Origin: Imbricaverruca yamaguchii | Lineage: Eukaryota; Arthropoda; Thecostraca; Neoverrucidae | Assembly: GCA_034440575.1 (NCBI GenBank) | Contig: JAOTOL010001660.1 | Location: 2,841,001 to 2,905,000 of the forward strand | DNA: 64,000 bases | Direction of reading: 5' to 3' | Part shown: positions 10,548 to 21,440 of the stretch, one piece after another | Position numbering within the stretch: the stretch's first letter is position 1 | Layout of the letters: every line of letters starts with the position of its first letter | Position numbers and translations under genes: made by a program | Notes under the pieces: model-generated | Databases searched by the model: none | Seen by the model: the letters and a program-made list of their open reading frames with translations, nothing else | Told to the model about the DNA's origin: nothing

Positions 10548-11510
10548 CCCTGTTTACACGAGCAGACGAGGCGTAAACGAAAATTTCAACCCGGTCGATT
10601 CGCAAAAGTCCGATCGCGTGGCCCGTTTACAAGACCAAGACAGCCACCTAATCGGATTCTTGCGAGTTGACGGCTGACGCAATGTGGTGAGAAGTTCCGA
10701 GTATTTGGCGCATTTTTGCGCTTACGACGAACTTGCTTCGAGCGATGGTGCACACAGGCACAAGTTATCATCAATGATTCACGTAATTGAAGGTTGTGGG
10801 GCAGAGATGTAGGTAATCTGTCAATTTGAAGGGTTCACGTAGCCGATGAGATGTTATCGATGACAACATATATATTTCTTCTGCATGACTCAAATGGTGC
10901 ATTGTTTTCAGGACACACAATGCTCTATAGTATAGGTTCTGGACTATGTAGTGGTGCATTGCTCCAGACGGCCTTGTTCCAGACTGTGCAATGGCCAAAT
11001 AAACAGGGTAAATCAGGTTCACTACACAATACAAGGCATAAATCAGCAGAATCCAAACGCTGTCACAAATCCGCAAGTTGAACACTGCGCCGCATCGTAA
11101 ATAATCGCACCAATAATATGATGCATCAGCGCCGCTTTCAGCTGTTACGTGTCTGCTTTTTGTGTTTTTCCACTAGGTTTGCAATTATAATTCAAAACAA
11201 AACGTGTATTTTTCATAAGTACCCAAAGTTTACCCAAAACATAGCAGAGAATAACTTCAAGCAGTATCATGACCGTTATTTGTTCATCAACGGTGCTTAT
11301 CACAAACTTCCACCCACCGAAGCGTAAATTTCCGTTAAGCTTTCCGCATGTTTTGCTACGCAAAAGCCCGTTTAAAAAGCACTATTTTCGCAAGTTTTCT
11401 TCGTCGCATTGTATTCGGGAGTTTTGGGCGCTGTATAACCACTGCAGCTGATGCGCCCTAAAACCTAAATAACTAACTATTCGGGAGTTTTGCTGACCAT
11501 GTATATGGGG
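10548..11510 (+). mobile_element. Dispersed element family 1, copy 2 (TIR element, TA-flanked, interrupted)
   Basis: It begins CCCTGTTTACACGAGCAG and ends CTGACCATGTATATGGGG, decayed inverted repeats, with TA at 10546-10547 and 11511-11512. It is collinear with 2395-3347 (shared landmarks include gacggctgacgcaatgtggtga, ctatagtataggttc, gctttcagctgtt, cgttaagctttccgcatg). A 69-codon frame (11118-11327) is not conserved in the other copy. A retroposon tail was inserted later at 11427. Confidence 0.82.
11427..11477 (+). mobile_element. Retroposon 3' tail nested in family 1 element
   Basis: A 51-bp insertion is flanked by a perfect 15-bp duplication, tattcgggagttttg, at 11412-11426 and 11478-11492. 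Its body ggcgctgtataacc ... gatgcgccctaaaacctaaataacta matches the tail at 10273-10334, including the GGGCGC/GCGCCC stem (its first G supplied by the target). It is younger than the host transposon. Confidence 0.82.
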
Positions 11511-11569
11511 TAACTGACTCGACACATGTCCGGCGAGCCTCACAAGCCTGCCGGTTTTCGGTGGCGGAG

Positions 11570-11945
11570 AGCTGCCGTCCTACGGGACATTGGCTAGTGT
11601 CCCATGGGCCATGGGCTAGTATTGGACATCGGCCCGTGGTCCATACTGTTATATCACTGGCCATGGGCTAGTGTCCCATGTGCCATGGGCTAGTGTTGGA
11701 CATCGGCCCGTGGTCCATACTGCTATATCACTGGCCATGGGCTAGTGTCCCATGGGCCATGGTCTAGTCTCGAACATCGGCGTGTGGTCCATACTGCTGT
11801 ACCACTGGCCATGGGCTAGTGTCCCACGGGACATGGGCTGTTGCCGCGTAGCGCCGTGTGGTCCATACTGCCGTCTCATGGGCCATGGGCTAGTGTCCCA
11901 CGGGCCAAAGAGTAATGTTGGACACCGGCGTGTGGTCCATACCAT
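11570..11945. repeat. 74-bp minisatellite, 5 copies
   Basis: The anchor gtggtccatactg or its variant starts at 11636, 11710, 11784, 11858 and 11932, exactly 74 bp apart. Within the unit ccatgggctagtgtccca is repeated and NcoI-type CCATGG palindromes recur. Confidence 0.9.
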
Positions 11946-13190
11946 GCCGACATTATGACATTCTGAGATTCTGACATGACAAGCACGGCAGGACGTACAC
12001 ACAGTGAAGCACAGCAACGTAGCGATCTGCCGGTTCGAGGAACCCTTACACTTTTCAGATGGCTGCACAGGAACGCCGTTGCTATGGCAGAAATGATGAT
12101 CGGTGAAAAATGGCCCGTGTTTGTTAGGAGTACCCTCTCGGATCCCTGCAGTCCCCGCAATTCAAGGACGGTAGTGACTCGGTGTGTTATGGTTTTCAAA
12201 ATCCTGGCGTCAGGAAATCTGATATTCTTGTGAGCCACAATGATATCGGACAGCTGCCACATCATTTCAGCAAGGGAAATCTTATCTCCAAGGCTGAAAA
12301 GAACCTTTTGGTGATCGCCGACGAGATGCAGTTCAGAGAAATTGGCCGCAAATCAGTTACGGGTCCAGTGGGCAGGGGGCGTGGGCAAAAGGGGCGGTGC
12401 TTCCTTCGGGATTGGAGAACACAAAATTTCCGAAACATTATTTTTTTCATGAGTGAAATTCATCATTTCATAATTTCATCATTTCGCCAGCTTTTTGAAA
12501 AGTTGGCGGCTTTCCACCCTTTCTTTGATTTTCTCTTCAGTAATAGGTGTAGCCGTGCGCCCTGAGTAAATTTTGGCACACCAAAAGGAATGTCGCCCTT
12601 CCCATAGGAACTCCTATATCAGTCACTGTCATAGAAGAAAGAGACCGAGGGACTGTCTGTAAATCACATGTTCATTGACTGTGCGAGTGAACAAAGTCAC
12701 TTGGAGGCAGCGGAGGATGAACAAAATTAACTCAACTATAGCTAAGGATGACAATCCGGAGTATGACACATCAAGATGAACAATTCAAAACGATATTCGG
12801 CAATCGGATATAAAATGCTCGCAATCTTCCAAAGTGTGTAAAAGAGAAGAGATATCTGGTTCCAGATGATTATTATAATTTCAATTAACTGTCATCTCAT
12901 ATCATATTATGCATTAGACAACGAAAAATTATTTACTGTTGACAGGCACCGTGCATCTACACTTGGACTATAGTAACAAAGTAAATAGTTATCTAGTAGG
13001 CATAAACCCCCTTGTTTCAGATCTTCTCAAGCACTTCTCCCGCTGGGTATATTTTGTAGAAGAAATATAAAAATACGTTGATATGAATTCATTCCTGGTC
13101 TATGAATGTCAGTGATGTACTTCTGAATAGCGTCCTTTAGGAAAAAAGACTGTTCCAGACGAGGCAAAATTGGGCACAACTAAGATAACA
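11946..13190. other. Unique sequence, no gene recognised
   Basis: Frames up to about 129 codons exist on both strands without recognisable motifs. The 12800-13140 part is AT-rich. No RNA gene or repeat was identified. Confidence 0.5.
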
Positions 13191-13194
13191 TTTC

Positions 13195-13930
13195 ACAGCA
13201 ATGATGATCAATTTCAGCCGCCGCAGTGCCCGCCTGACAGGTGCGGCATCCGCCGCCTCACGGGTGCGGCATCGGTCATCTCACAGGTGTGGCATCGGCC
13301 GCCTCATAGTCATGACAGGGGCCGTCGCATAGGTGTGGCAGCGGTTACCTCACAGCTCTGTCATCGGTCATCTCACAGGTGTGGCATCGGCCGCCTCACA
13401 GTCACGACAACGGCGGTCTCACAGTCGCAGCAGTAGCCGCCTCACAGACGTGGTAATGTCCATCTCACAGCCATCATAATGACCGCCTCACAGCCGCGGT
13501 AATGGCCACCTCACAGTCACGACAGCGACCGCCTCACAGGCACAGCAGTGGCCGTATCACAGTCATGACAGAGGCCGCATCACAGCCATGGCAGTAGCTG
13601 CCTCACAGGCACAGCAGTGGCCGTCTCACAGTCATGACAGAGGCCGCCTCACAGCCATGGCAGTAGCTGCCTCACAGGCACAGCAGTGGCCGTCTCACAG
13701 TCATGACAGAGGCCGCCTCACAGCCATGGCAGTAGCTGCCTCACAGGCACAGCAGTGGCCGTCTCACAGTCATGACAGAGGCCGCCTCACAGCCATGGCA
13801 GTAGCTGCCTCACAGGCACAGCAGTGGCCGTATCACAGTCATGACAGAGGCCGCCTCACAGCCATGGCAGTAGCTGCCTCACAGGCACAGCAGTGGCCGT
13901 CTCACAGTCATGTTAGCGGCCGCCACACAG
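13195..13930. repeat. 23-bp minisatellite with 69-bp trimeric higher-order unit
   Basis: Single 23-bp monomers ending in cctca/tctca fill the left half with much divergence. From about 13560 three monomer types (starting cagccatggc, caggcacagc and cagtcatgac) repeat together as a nearly identical 69-bp trimer, about five times. The 23-residue repeat in the open frame 13588-14010 follows from this. Confidence 0.92.
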
Positions 13931-13934
13931 ATGC

Positions 13935-15330
13935 GAAAGTGGCCGTACTTACCAACCTAAGTGGGTTGGAACATCAACTTACCTTTATGTATTATCATGA
14001 TCCGGCTTGAACCCCGACCTCCGGGAGCAAGCTGGCTCCCTGCAGGAGTTTTTAGTGGCTCCTGATCCTGATGTTTGTTCTTTATGTGCTTGTGATGCTC
14101 TGCTCTGCTCCTCGTTAAGCGTCAGACGCAATGCTAATGCGGACGTCGGGGGATCTGCAGTAAAGAAAGAAAACAGGCAGGGTCTTAATGCCATTCAAGG
14201 GCTCTGAAATATACATCCGCCACAAGCGAGCCCGAATGCTCACTAGTGTTTTGGCGAGGAGTATATGTACAATTTATGAAACTCTGAGGTATGCAATGGT
14301 GAAAACTCCATGAAATGTATTCAAGAAAATATCAACATGTAGCAAGCTCGATTTTCGCTTCATTAAGAACATTGGAACTTCTCAGCGCATCACGCAGAAT
14401 ATGTATGACACATTTGATAATAAAACGTTGAGTGACCAATTGCTTTCATTTCACTTTTTGAGAGCAAGATGACAAGGTGAAATTATTTGATAATTAAACG
14501 AACTACACGTTAAAAGAGATAGTTTATTAATGCTGCCCAGATTTAACCATTGAAAATTACTTCCACCTCCTCCAGGAACTAGAATGTAGTATTAATCCTT
14601 GCAAGCCCACTCTGGTGGTGTTCCTTCACAAACCCACCAGCAGAGGGGCGTCACCGGCGTTATTTCCCCTCATGACGCCTGACGTGAACGACATCCCTAG
14701 TGGCCACGACTCGCCTCCGCCCTATTATTGTCTTGTCAATTGCAGCCTTCTGTCACTGATATGATGAAAGCTGTTATTATGATGTCCAACTTGGTACTTT
14801 GCCAATATCCAATCCAACTCGCAAATGCCAATATTAATCAAGACACTTAAGCAATCAATTCACGAAGACACATTAATTCACCACCACGATTAGGTGCCCA
14901 TAAAACAACTTTCGAACGAACGACTGAACAAACCACCAAGAGTTGCCCGATATCCAATTCCACATTTACGACTAGGTTTCCAGGCGGTAACCACGAAAAA
15001 CATTGATCAGCGTTGTGGTATCGGCATTGCGGTTGTCCGAAAATGGCAGTCCTGTGCCGACGGGAGGTTCCTGTATAAACATGGTAGTTAGGATAAACTA
15101 TATATTTGGTAGCACTAGCGGTACGCTCCTAGTATACATTTGATGTGGAAAATGACCTGTGTAACATCTGCAACATTGCTAAATAGAAACATCGATACAT
15201 CGGCGAATTACATCTTTCTGGATAAAATGTTGACGGACGTAGCAAGCAAAATTCTTCTTTTGGTCGCCTCCGCGGCCTTGTGAGTCTGCACTTAGTTGCC
15301 GACACCATCGCCAGGACGACGCAAGTGGAG
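13935..15330. other. Unique sequence, no gene recognised
   Basis: A GGGAGC-AAGCTG-GCTCCC hairpin lies at about 14022-14041. Short frames of 60-70 codons are not recognisable. The stretch 14220-14560 is AT-rich. Confidence 0.5.
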
Positions 15331-15338
15331 CCCCTCAC

Positions 15339-17759
15339 CGGTCAGTGAGGGGCTCCACTGACCAGTGAGGGGCACCTCTGACCAGTGAGGGGTGCCACTG
15401 ACCAGTGAGGGGTTCCACTGACCAGTGAGGGCTCCACTGACCAGTGAGGGGTTCCACTGACCAGTGAGGGGTTCCACTGACCAGTGAGGGGTGCCACTGA
15501 CTAGTGAGGGGCTCCACTGACCAGTGAGGGGCTCCTCTGACCAGTGAGGGGTGCCACTGACCAGTGAGGTGTGTCACTGACCAGTGAGGGGTGTCACTGA
15601 CCAGTGAGGGGCTCCACTGACCAGTGAGGGGCTCCACTGACCAGTGAGGGGCTCCACTGACCAGTGAGGGGTGCCACTGACCAGTGAGGGGTGCTACTGA
15701 CCAGTGAGGGGCTCCACTGACCAGTGAGGGGCTCCACTGACCAGTGAGGGGCTCCACTGACCAGTTAGGGGTGCCACTGACCAGTGAGGGGCTCCACTGA
15801 CCAGTGAGGGGCTCCACTGACCAGTGAGGGGCACCACTGACCAGTGAGGGGCGCCACTGACCAGTGAGGGTTGCTACTGACCAGTGAGGGGCTCCACTGA
15901 CCAGTGAGGGGCTCCACTGACCAGTGAGGAGCTCCACTGACCAGTGAGGGGCTCCACTGACCAGTGAGGGGTGCCTCTGACAAGTGAGGGGCTCCACTGA
16001 CCAGCGAGGGGCTCCGCTGACCAGTGAGGGGTGCCACTGACCAGTGAGGGGCTCCACTGACCAGTGAGGGGCTCCACTGACCAGTGAGGGGCTCCACTGA
16101 CCAGTGAGGGGTGCCACTGACCAGTGAGGGGCTCCACTGACCAGTGAGGGGCTCCACTGACCAGTGAGGGGTGCCACTGACCAGTGAGGGGCTCCACTGA
16201 CCAGTGAGGGGCTCCACTGACCAGTGAGGGGCTCCACTGACCAGTGAGGGGCTCCACTAACCAGTGAGGGGCTCCACTGACCAGTGAGGGGCTCCACTGA
16301 CCAGTGAGGGGTGCCACTGACCAGTGAGGGGTGCCACTGACCAGTGAGGGGTGCCACTTACCAGTGAGGGGTGCCACTGACCAGTGAGGGGCTCCACTGA
16401 CTAGTGAGGGGCTCCACTGACCAGTGAGGGGCTCCACTGACCAGTGAGGGGCTCCACTGACCAGTGAGGGGCTCCACTGACCAGTGAGGGGTGCTACTGA
16501 CCAGTGAGGGGTGCCACTGACCAGTGAGGGGTGCCTCTGACAAGTGAGGGGCTCCACTGACCAGCGAGGGTCTCCACTGATCAGTGAGGGGATCCACTGA
16601 CCAGTGAGGGGTGCCACTGACCAATGAGGGGCTCCACTGACCAGTGATGGGTGCCACTGACCAGTGAGGGGCTCCACTGACCAGTGAGGGGTGCCACTGA
16701 CCAGTGAGGGGTGCCACTGACTAGTGAGGGGTGCCACTGACCAGTGAGGTGCTCCACTGACCAGTGAGGGGTGCCACTGACCAGTGAGGTGTGCCACTGA
16801 CCAGTGAGGGGTGCCACTGACCAGTGAGGGGCTCCACTGACCAGTGAGGGGCTCCACTGACCAGTGAGGGGCTCCACTGACCAGTGAGGGGCTCCACTGA
16901 CCAGTGAGGGGCTCCACTGACCAGTTAGGGGTGCCACTGACAAGTGAGGAGCTCCACTGACCAGTGAGGGGTGCCACTGACCAGTGAGGGGTGCTACTGA
17001 CCAGTGAGGGGCTCCACTGACCAGTTAGGGGTGCCACTGGCCAGTGAGGGGTGCTACTGACCAGTGAGGGGTGCCACTGACCAGTGAGGGGTGCCTCTGA
17101 CAAGTGAGGGGCTCCACTGACCAGTGAGGAGTGCCACTGACCAGTGAGGGGCTCCACTGACCAGTGAGGGGTGCCACTGACCAGTGAGGGGTGCCACTGA
17201 CCAGTGAGGGGTGCCACTGACCAGTGAGAGGTGCCGCTGACCAGTGAGGGGCTCCACTGACCAGTGAGGGGCTCCACTGACCAGTGAGGGGTGCCACTGA
17301 CCAGTGAGGGGCTCCACTGACCAGTGAGGGGCTCCACTGACCAGTGAGGGGCTCCACTGACCAGTTAGGGGTGCCACTGACCAGTGAGGGGTGCCATTGA
17401 CCAGTGAGGGGCTCCACTGACCAGTGAGGGGCTCCACTGACCAGTGAGGGGTGCCACTGACCAGTGAGGGGCTCCACTGACCAGTGAGGGGCTCCACTGA
17501 CCAGTGAGGGGCTCCACTGACCAGTTAGGGGTGCCACAGACCAGTGAGGAGTGCCGCTGGCCAGTGAGGGGTGCCACTGACCAGTGAGGGGTGCCATTGA
17601 CCAGTGAGGGGCTCCACTGACCAGTGAGGGGCTCCACTGACCAGTGAGGGGCTCCACTGACCAGTGAGGGGTGCCACTGACCAGTTAGGGGTGCCACTGA
17701 CCAGTGAGGAGTGCCACTGACCAGTGAGGGGTGCCATTGACAAGTGAGGGGCTCCACTA
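15339..17759. repeat. 20-bp minisatellite, about 121 copies
   Basis: The unit is ccagtgaggggctccactga. Two main versions alternate irregularly, ggctccactga and ggtgccactga. Apart from one 1-bp deletion near 15430, the array keeps an exact 20-bp register for more than 110 units, varying only by substitution. The junction of every unit forms CACTG-AC-CAGTG, a short inverted repeat. The minus strand is stop-free in all phases, giving open frames of up to 487 codons (EPLTGQWSPSLVSGAPHWSV type); these are repeat artefacts until transcription is shown. Confidence 0.97.
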
Positions 17760-17884
17760 TTCAGCAGTGAAAGGCACTCTTAGTGCGTAGAGCTTCCCCG
17801 AAAGAAAATCCCGGCTACGCCACCGCCCATTAACTCTCAGCCTTCTCACGCTGAGAAGACGACGCGCTTATGTGATCGTGGAGT

Positions 17885-18150
17885 GTAACGTTACATAATC
17901 CTGGAGCCTGGCCCATCATAATCTTGGAGTCTGGAGTCATATAGTCAAGAAGTCTGGCTTCACATAATTCTGAAGTCTAGCGTTAAATAACCCCATATCT
18001 AGAGTCACATAATGGTGGAGTTCGGTCGACATACTTAAGCAGTCTAGCATTACATAATCTTAGAGTCCGAAGTCACACAATCCTGGGGTCTGGTTCACTA
18101 AATTTTGGAATCTGGCGCCACATATTCCTGGAGTCTGGCGTGAACCATAA
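17885..18150. repeat. Degenerate repeat of about 28-30 bp
   Basis: Diverged units of the pattern cctggagtctggcgtcacataat recur about nine times with indels. Confidence 0.65.
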
Positions 18151-18184
18151 GGCACCATTGATACATGGCGGACCGCATGTCTCA

Positions 18185-18555
18185 CATGTTAGCTGTGTCG
18201 GTCGTGTCAGTCGTGTCAGATGTGTCGGTCGTGCCAGATGTGCCAGCTGTGTCAGTCGTGTCTGATGAGTCAGTTGTGACAGTTGTGTCATCTGTGTCAG
18301 CCGTGTCAGTCTTGTCAGTTGTGTCAGCTGTGTCAGCCGTGTCAGCTGTGCCAATCGAGACGGCTTTGTCACTCGTGTCGGCTGTGTCAGTCGTGTCAGC
18401 TATGTCAGTCGTGGTGGGCTGTACCAATCGTGTCATCTGTGTCAGCCGTGTCAGGTGTGCCGGTTGTGTCAGCTGTGCCGGTCGTGTCGGTAGTACGAGC
18501 CGTGTCGGTAGTGCCTATCGTATCAGCCGTGTCAGTAGTGTCAGTCGTGTCAGCC
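18185..18555. repeat. 9-bp minisatellite (gtgtcagtc type)
   Basis: Units such as gtgtcagtc, gtgtcagct and gtgccagat repeat about 40 times in register. Nearby arrays at 18.7, 19.1 and 19.7 kb also carry a tgtca core. Confidence 0.88.
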
Positions 18556-18721
18556 GGGTGGCGGCGCCCGGATGAGTCACCGTTCCATGTCTGACACTGG
18601 AGGCCGCCGGAGATGTTGGTGCTGTTTGCGGGCACCCTCCAGGTAATCCGACCGCCGACGACAGCCAGCGGTTGTGAGGAGACGACCAGAGTACGGTTCG
18701 TTGTACCGTCCATCGCAGCGG
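18556..18721. other. GC-rich unique island between arrays
   Basis: About 165 bp of non-repetitive, CpG-containing sequence separates the 9-bp and 21-bp arrays. It is open on both strands (minus-strand frame with RTLVVSSQPLAVVGG), but no family is recognised and no convincing splice pair is seen. It may be the remnant of the DNA in which the arrays arose. Confidence 0.4.
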
Positions 18722-19069
18722 CACACAGCCGTGTCACAGCACAGCTCAGCCGTGTCACAACACAGCTTAGCCGTGTCACAGTACAGCTCAGCCGTGTCAC
18801 AGCACAGCTCAGCCGTGTCACAGTGCAGCTCAGCCGTGTCACAGTACAGCTCAGCCGTGTCACAGTGCAGCTCAGCCGTGTCACAGTGCAGCTCATCCGT
18901 GTCACCGTACAGCTTAGCCGTGACACAGTGCAGCTCAGTCGTGTCACAGTACAGCTCAGTCGTGTCACAGTGCAGCTCAGCCGTGTCACAGTGCAGCTCA
19001 GCCGTGTCACAGTACAGCTCAGCCGTGTCATAGTGCAGCTCAGCCGTGTCACAGTGCAGCTCAGCCGTG
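18722..19069. repeat. 21-bp minisatellite, about 16 copies
   Basis: The unit is cagctcagccgtgtcacagt plus g; variation is mainly cagtg/cagta/cagca. It is open in several frames on both strands because the period is a multiple of 3. Confidence 0.94.
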
Positions 19070-19119
19070 ATGTTGAGTGTGTGTGGCAGACCATCACATA
19101 ACAGCAGGCCAGGAAACTG

Positions 19120-19610
19120 GCAGAATGTCACTGACACAGGCGCGGCCACCGACACGACCACGGCGGATGTCACTGACACAACTGAGGCGGATGTCACTGA
19201 CACAACCGAGGCGGATGTCACTGACACAACCGAGGCGGATGTCACTGGCACAACCGAGGCGGATGTCACTGGCACAACTGCGACGTTGTCACTGACCCTA
19301 CCGAGGCGGATGTCATTGACACAACCGAGGCGGATATCATTGACACAATCGCGACGGAAGTCATTGAGACAACTGCGACGGATGTCACTGACACTACCGC
19401 GACGTTGTCACTGACACTACCGCGATGGTGTCACTGACACAGCCGAAGAGTTATCAATGACACAACCATGGCGGATGTCATTGATACAACTCCGGCTGAA
19501 GTCGTTGACACAACCGCGACGTTGCCATTGACACGACCGAGGCGTTGCCATTGACACGACCGAGGCGTTGCCATTGACACGACCGAGGCGTTGGCACTGA
19601 CACAGCCGCG
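19120..19610. repeat. 24-bp minisatellite, about 20 copies, decaying to the right
   Basis: Units contain gaggcggatgtcactgacac and are homogeneous on the left, increasingly diverged after 19290. Confidence 0.9.
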
Positions 19611-19709
19611 GCGGATGTAATCTGAGACGCGGATGTTCTGGCTATGACCGGCATGCTGGGCACTCGGTCCGACTCCAACCGCTCCACGGCAGTAGCGTGC
19701 TGTATTGGA

Positions 19710-20400
19710 ATTGCGTCAGCTGTTGTGTCACTGGCAGGGAAGGGTAGCCGCCTGCCGCAGCGGTGTGAGTCGGCTGTTGTGTCACTGACAGGGCAGGGTA
19801 GCCGCCTGCTGCAGCGGTTTGAGTCGGCTGTTGTGTCACTGGCAGGGCAGGGTAGCCGCCTGTTGCAGCGGTGTGAGTCAGCTGTTGTGTCACTGGCAGA
19901 GCAGGGTAGCCGCCTGCTGCAGCGGTGTGAGTCAGCTGTTGTGTCACTGGCAGGGCAGGGTAGCCGCCTGCTGCAGCGGTGTGAGTCAGCTGTTGTGTCA
20001 CTGGCAGAGCAGGGTAGCCGCCTGCTGCAGCGGTGTGAGTCAGCTGTTGTGTCACTGGCAGGGCAGGGTAGCCGCCTGCTGCAGCGGTGTGAGTCAGCTG
20101 TTGTGTCACTGGCAGAGCAGGGTAGCTGCCTGCTGCAGCGGTGTGAGTCAGCTGTTGTGTCACTGGCAGGGCAGGGTAGCCGCCTGCTGCAGCGGTGTGA
20201 GTCAGCTGTTGTGTCACTGGCAGGGCAGGGTAGCCGCCTGCTGCAGCGGTGTGAGTCAGCTGTTGTGTCACTGGCAGGGCAGGGTAGCCGCCTGCTGCAG
20301 CGGTGTGAGTCAGCTGTTGTGTCACTGGCAGGGCAGGGTAGCCGCCTGCTGCAGCGGTGTGAGTCAGCTGTTGTGTCACTGGCAGGGCAGGGTAGCCGGG
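19710..20400. repeat. 54-bp minisatellite, about 13 copies
   Basis: Each unit contains ttgtgtcactggcagggc, agggtagccgcctgctgcag and cggtgtgagtcagc. Copies are nearly identical in the centre; the variant gcagagcagg alternates with gcagggcagg over several units, suggesting a two-unit (108-bp) duplication step. Frames of 200-320 codons on both strands reflect the 18-codon period. Confidence 0.94.
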
Positions 20401-20404
20401 TGTC

Positions 20405-20764
20405 GCAGCGTGGTAAGCTGACGAAGAGCGGTTTGGTCATTGACGAAACGGAACACCTTCGGCGGCTCCGTCATGTAAGGCTGGAAGCTTGAAGGACTTA
20501 GACGTCTTGTAGCGAGCCCCGTACAGTTGCAGAGGCAAACAGCAGAATATTAAATTTGATGAGTGTATGTGGTTATGATCCAATTATAACTTATTTGGTC
20601 AAATTGTGTCGAAATTAGGGAACTTTTGAGCTTTGCATGGAGGGTCCCTTACATCCCAATCGCTACGATCATGGAAGCAGTTTAGTGGCCTACCGAGGGT
20701 GGGGGGGGTGAGAGGAAAAGAGGAAATTTACACTCCAGAGGTGGTGCATCCTACTGTCTCGCAC
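20405..20764. other. Unique sequence, nothing recognised
   Basis: Contains a G-run near 20700. No coding or RNA signal is seen. Confidence 0.5.
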
Positions 20765-21440
20765 GAGGGCTCTGGCAAAAATTGATCCCGGGCCCTGAAA
20801 AAAACACGCAGCTATCCTCTGCTCTAAAAAATAGTAATCACACCTGGGCCCTACCAATCATACTAGGACCCGATGAAGCCGGGGTCCTGAATAATTAGGT
20901 AGACACTTAAAAATAGATTCGGGCAGGGCAAAACGCTTCGACGCCACAAAAAGCATACCCGGGTTCAAAAAAAGTAATGCTACGGCGACTTGAAAAATCG
21001 AACTGGGCCTTGAGAAAGCAGGCCCTGATCGGAACACAAATCAGGACAACTCGCGCGATGACACAAGTTGCATCGGGGCCTGAAAAGTCGCATGGGGATT
21101 TTGAAAATCACAGGGAGCTCGAACACCTCCCGGACCTTCCGGAGCGAATTGTTTCGCGCCCACAAGCGACAGAGCATTGATGCACCGGGACCTAAATAAA
21201 CACACCGAGAGCCCTCAAGACATACTGGAGGCTTTCAAACGCTTCGGCGGCTTCAAAGCACACCGGGACCGCAAAGACGGCATGGTATGACCAATGCGCC
21301 GGGGTACAAGATGAATGCATCGAAACTTCGAAAATACGCCGGGAATTTAAAAAAAACCGTGGGTCCCCAACAAGAAATGGCAAGGTTCTAAAATAATCCG
21401 GATCTAAGAAAATGAGCCGGGAACTTAACACAATTATATC
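20765..21440. repeat. Decayed minisatellite of about 26-30 bp
   Basis: Phrases of the form ccggg-cct-gaaaa-tcac recur irregularly (ccgggccctgaaaaaa, ctgggccttgagaaa, cggggcctgaaaagtc, ccgggacctaaataaa, ccgggaatttaaaaaa, ccgggaacttaacac). Spacing and sequence are strongly eroded, consistent with an old inactive array. Confidence 0.6.

Noticed and set aside
15335..17757. Minus-strand repeat proteins of up to 487 codons
   Set aside because: All three minus phases are open, and frames start and stop only where rare substitutions create stops.
15339..20400. CRISPR arrays
   Set aside because: Units are contiguous without unique spacers, no cas genes exist, and the context is eukaryotic.
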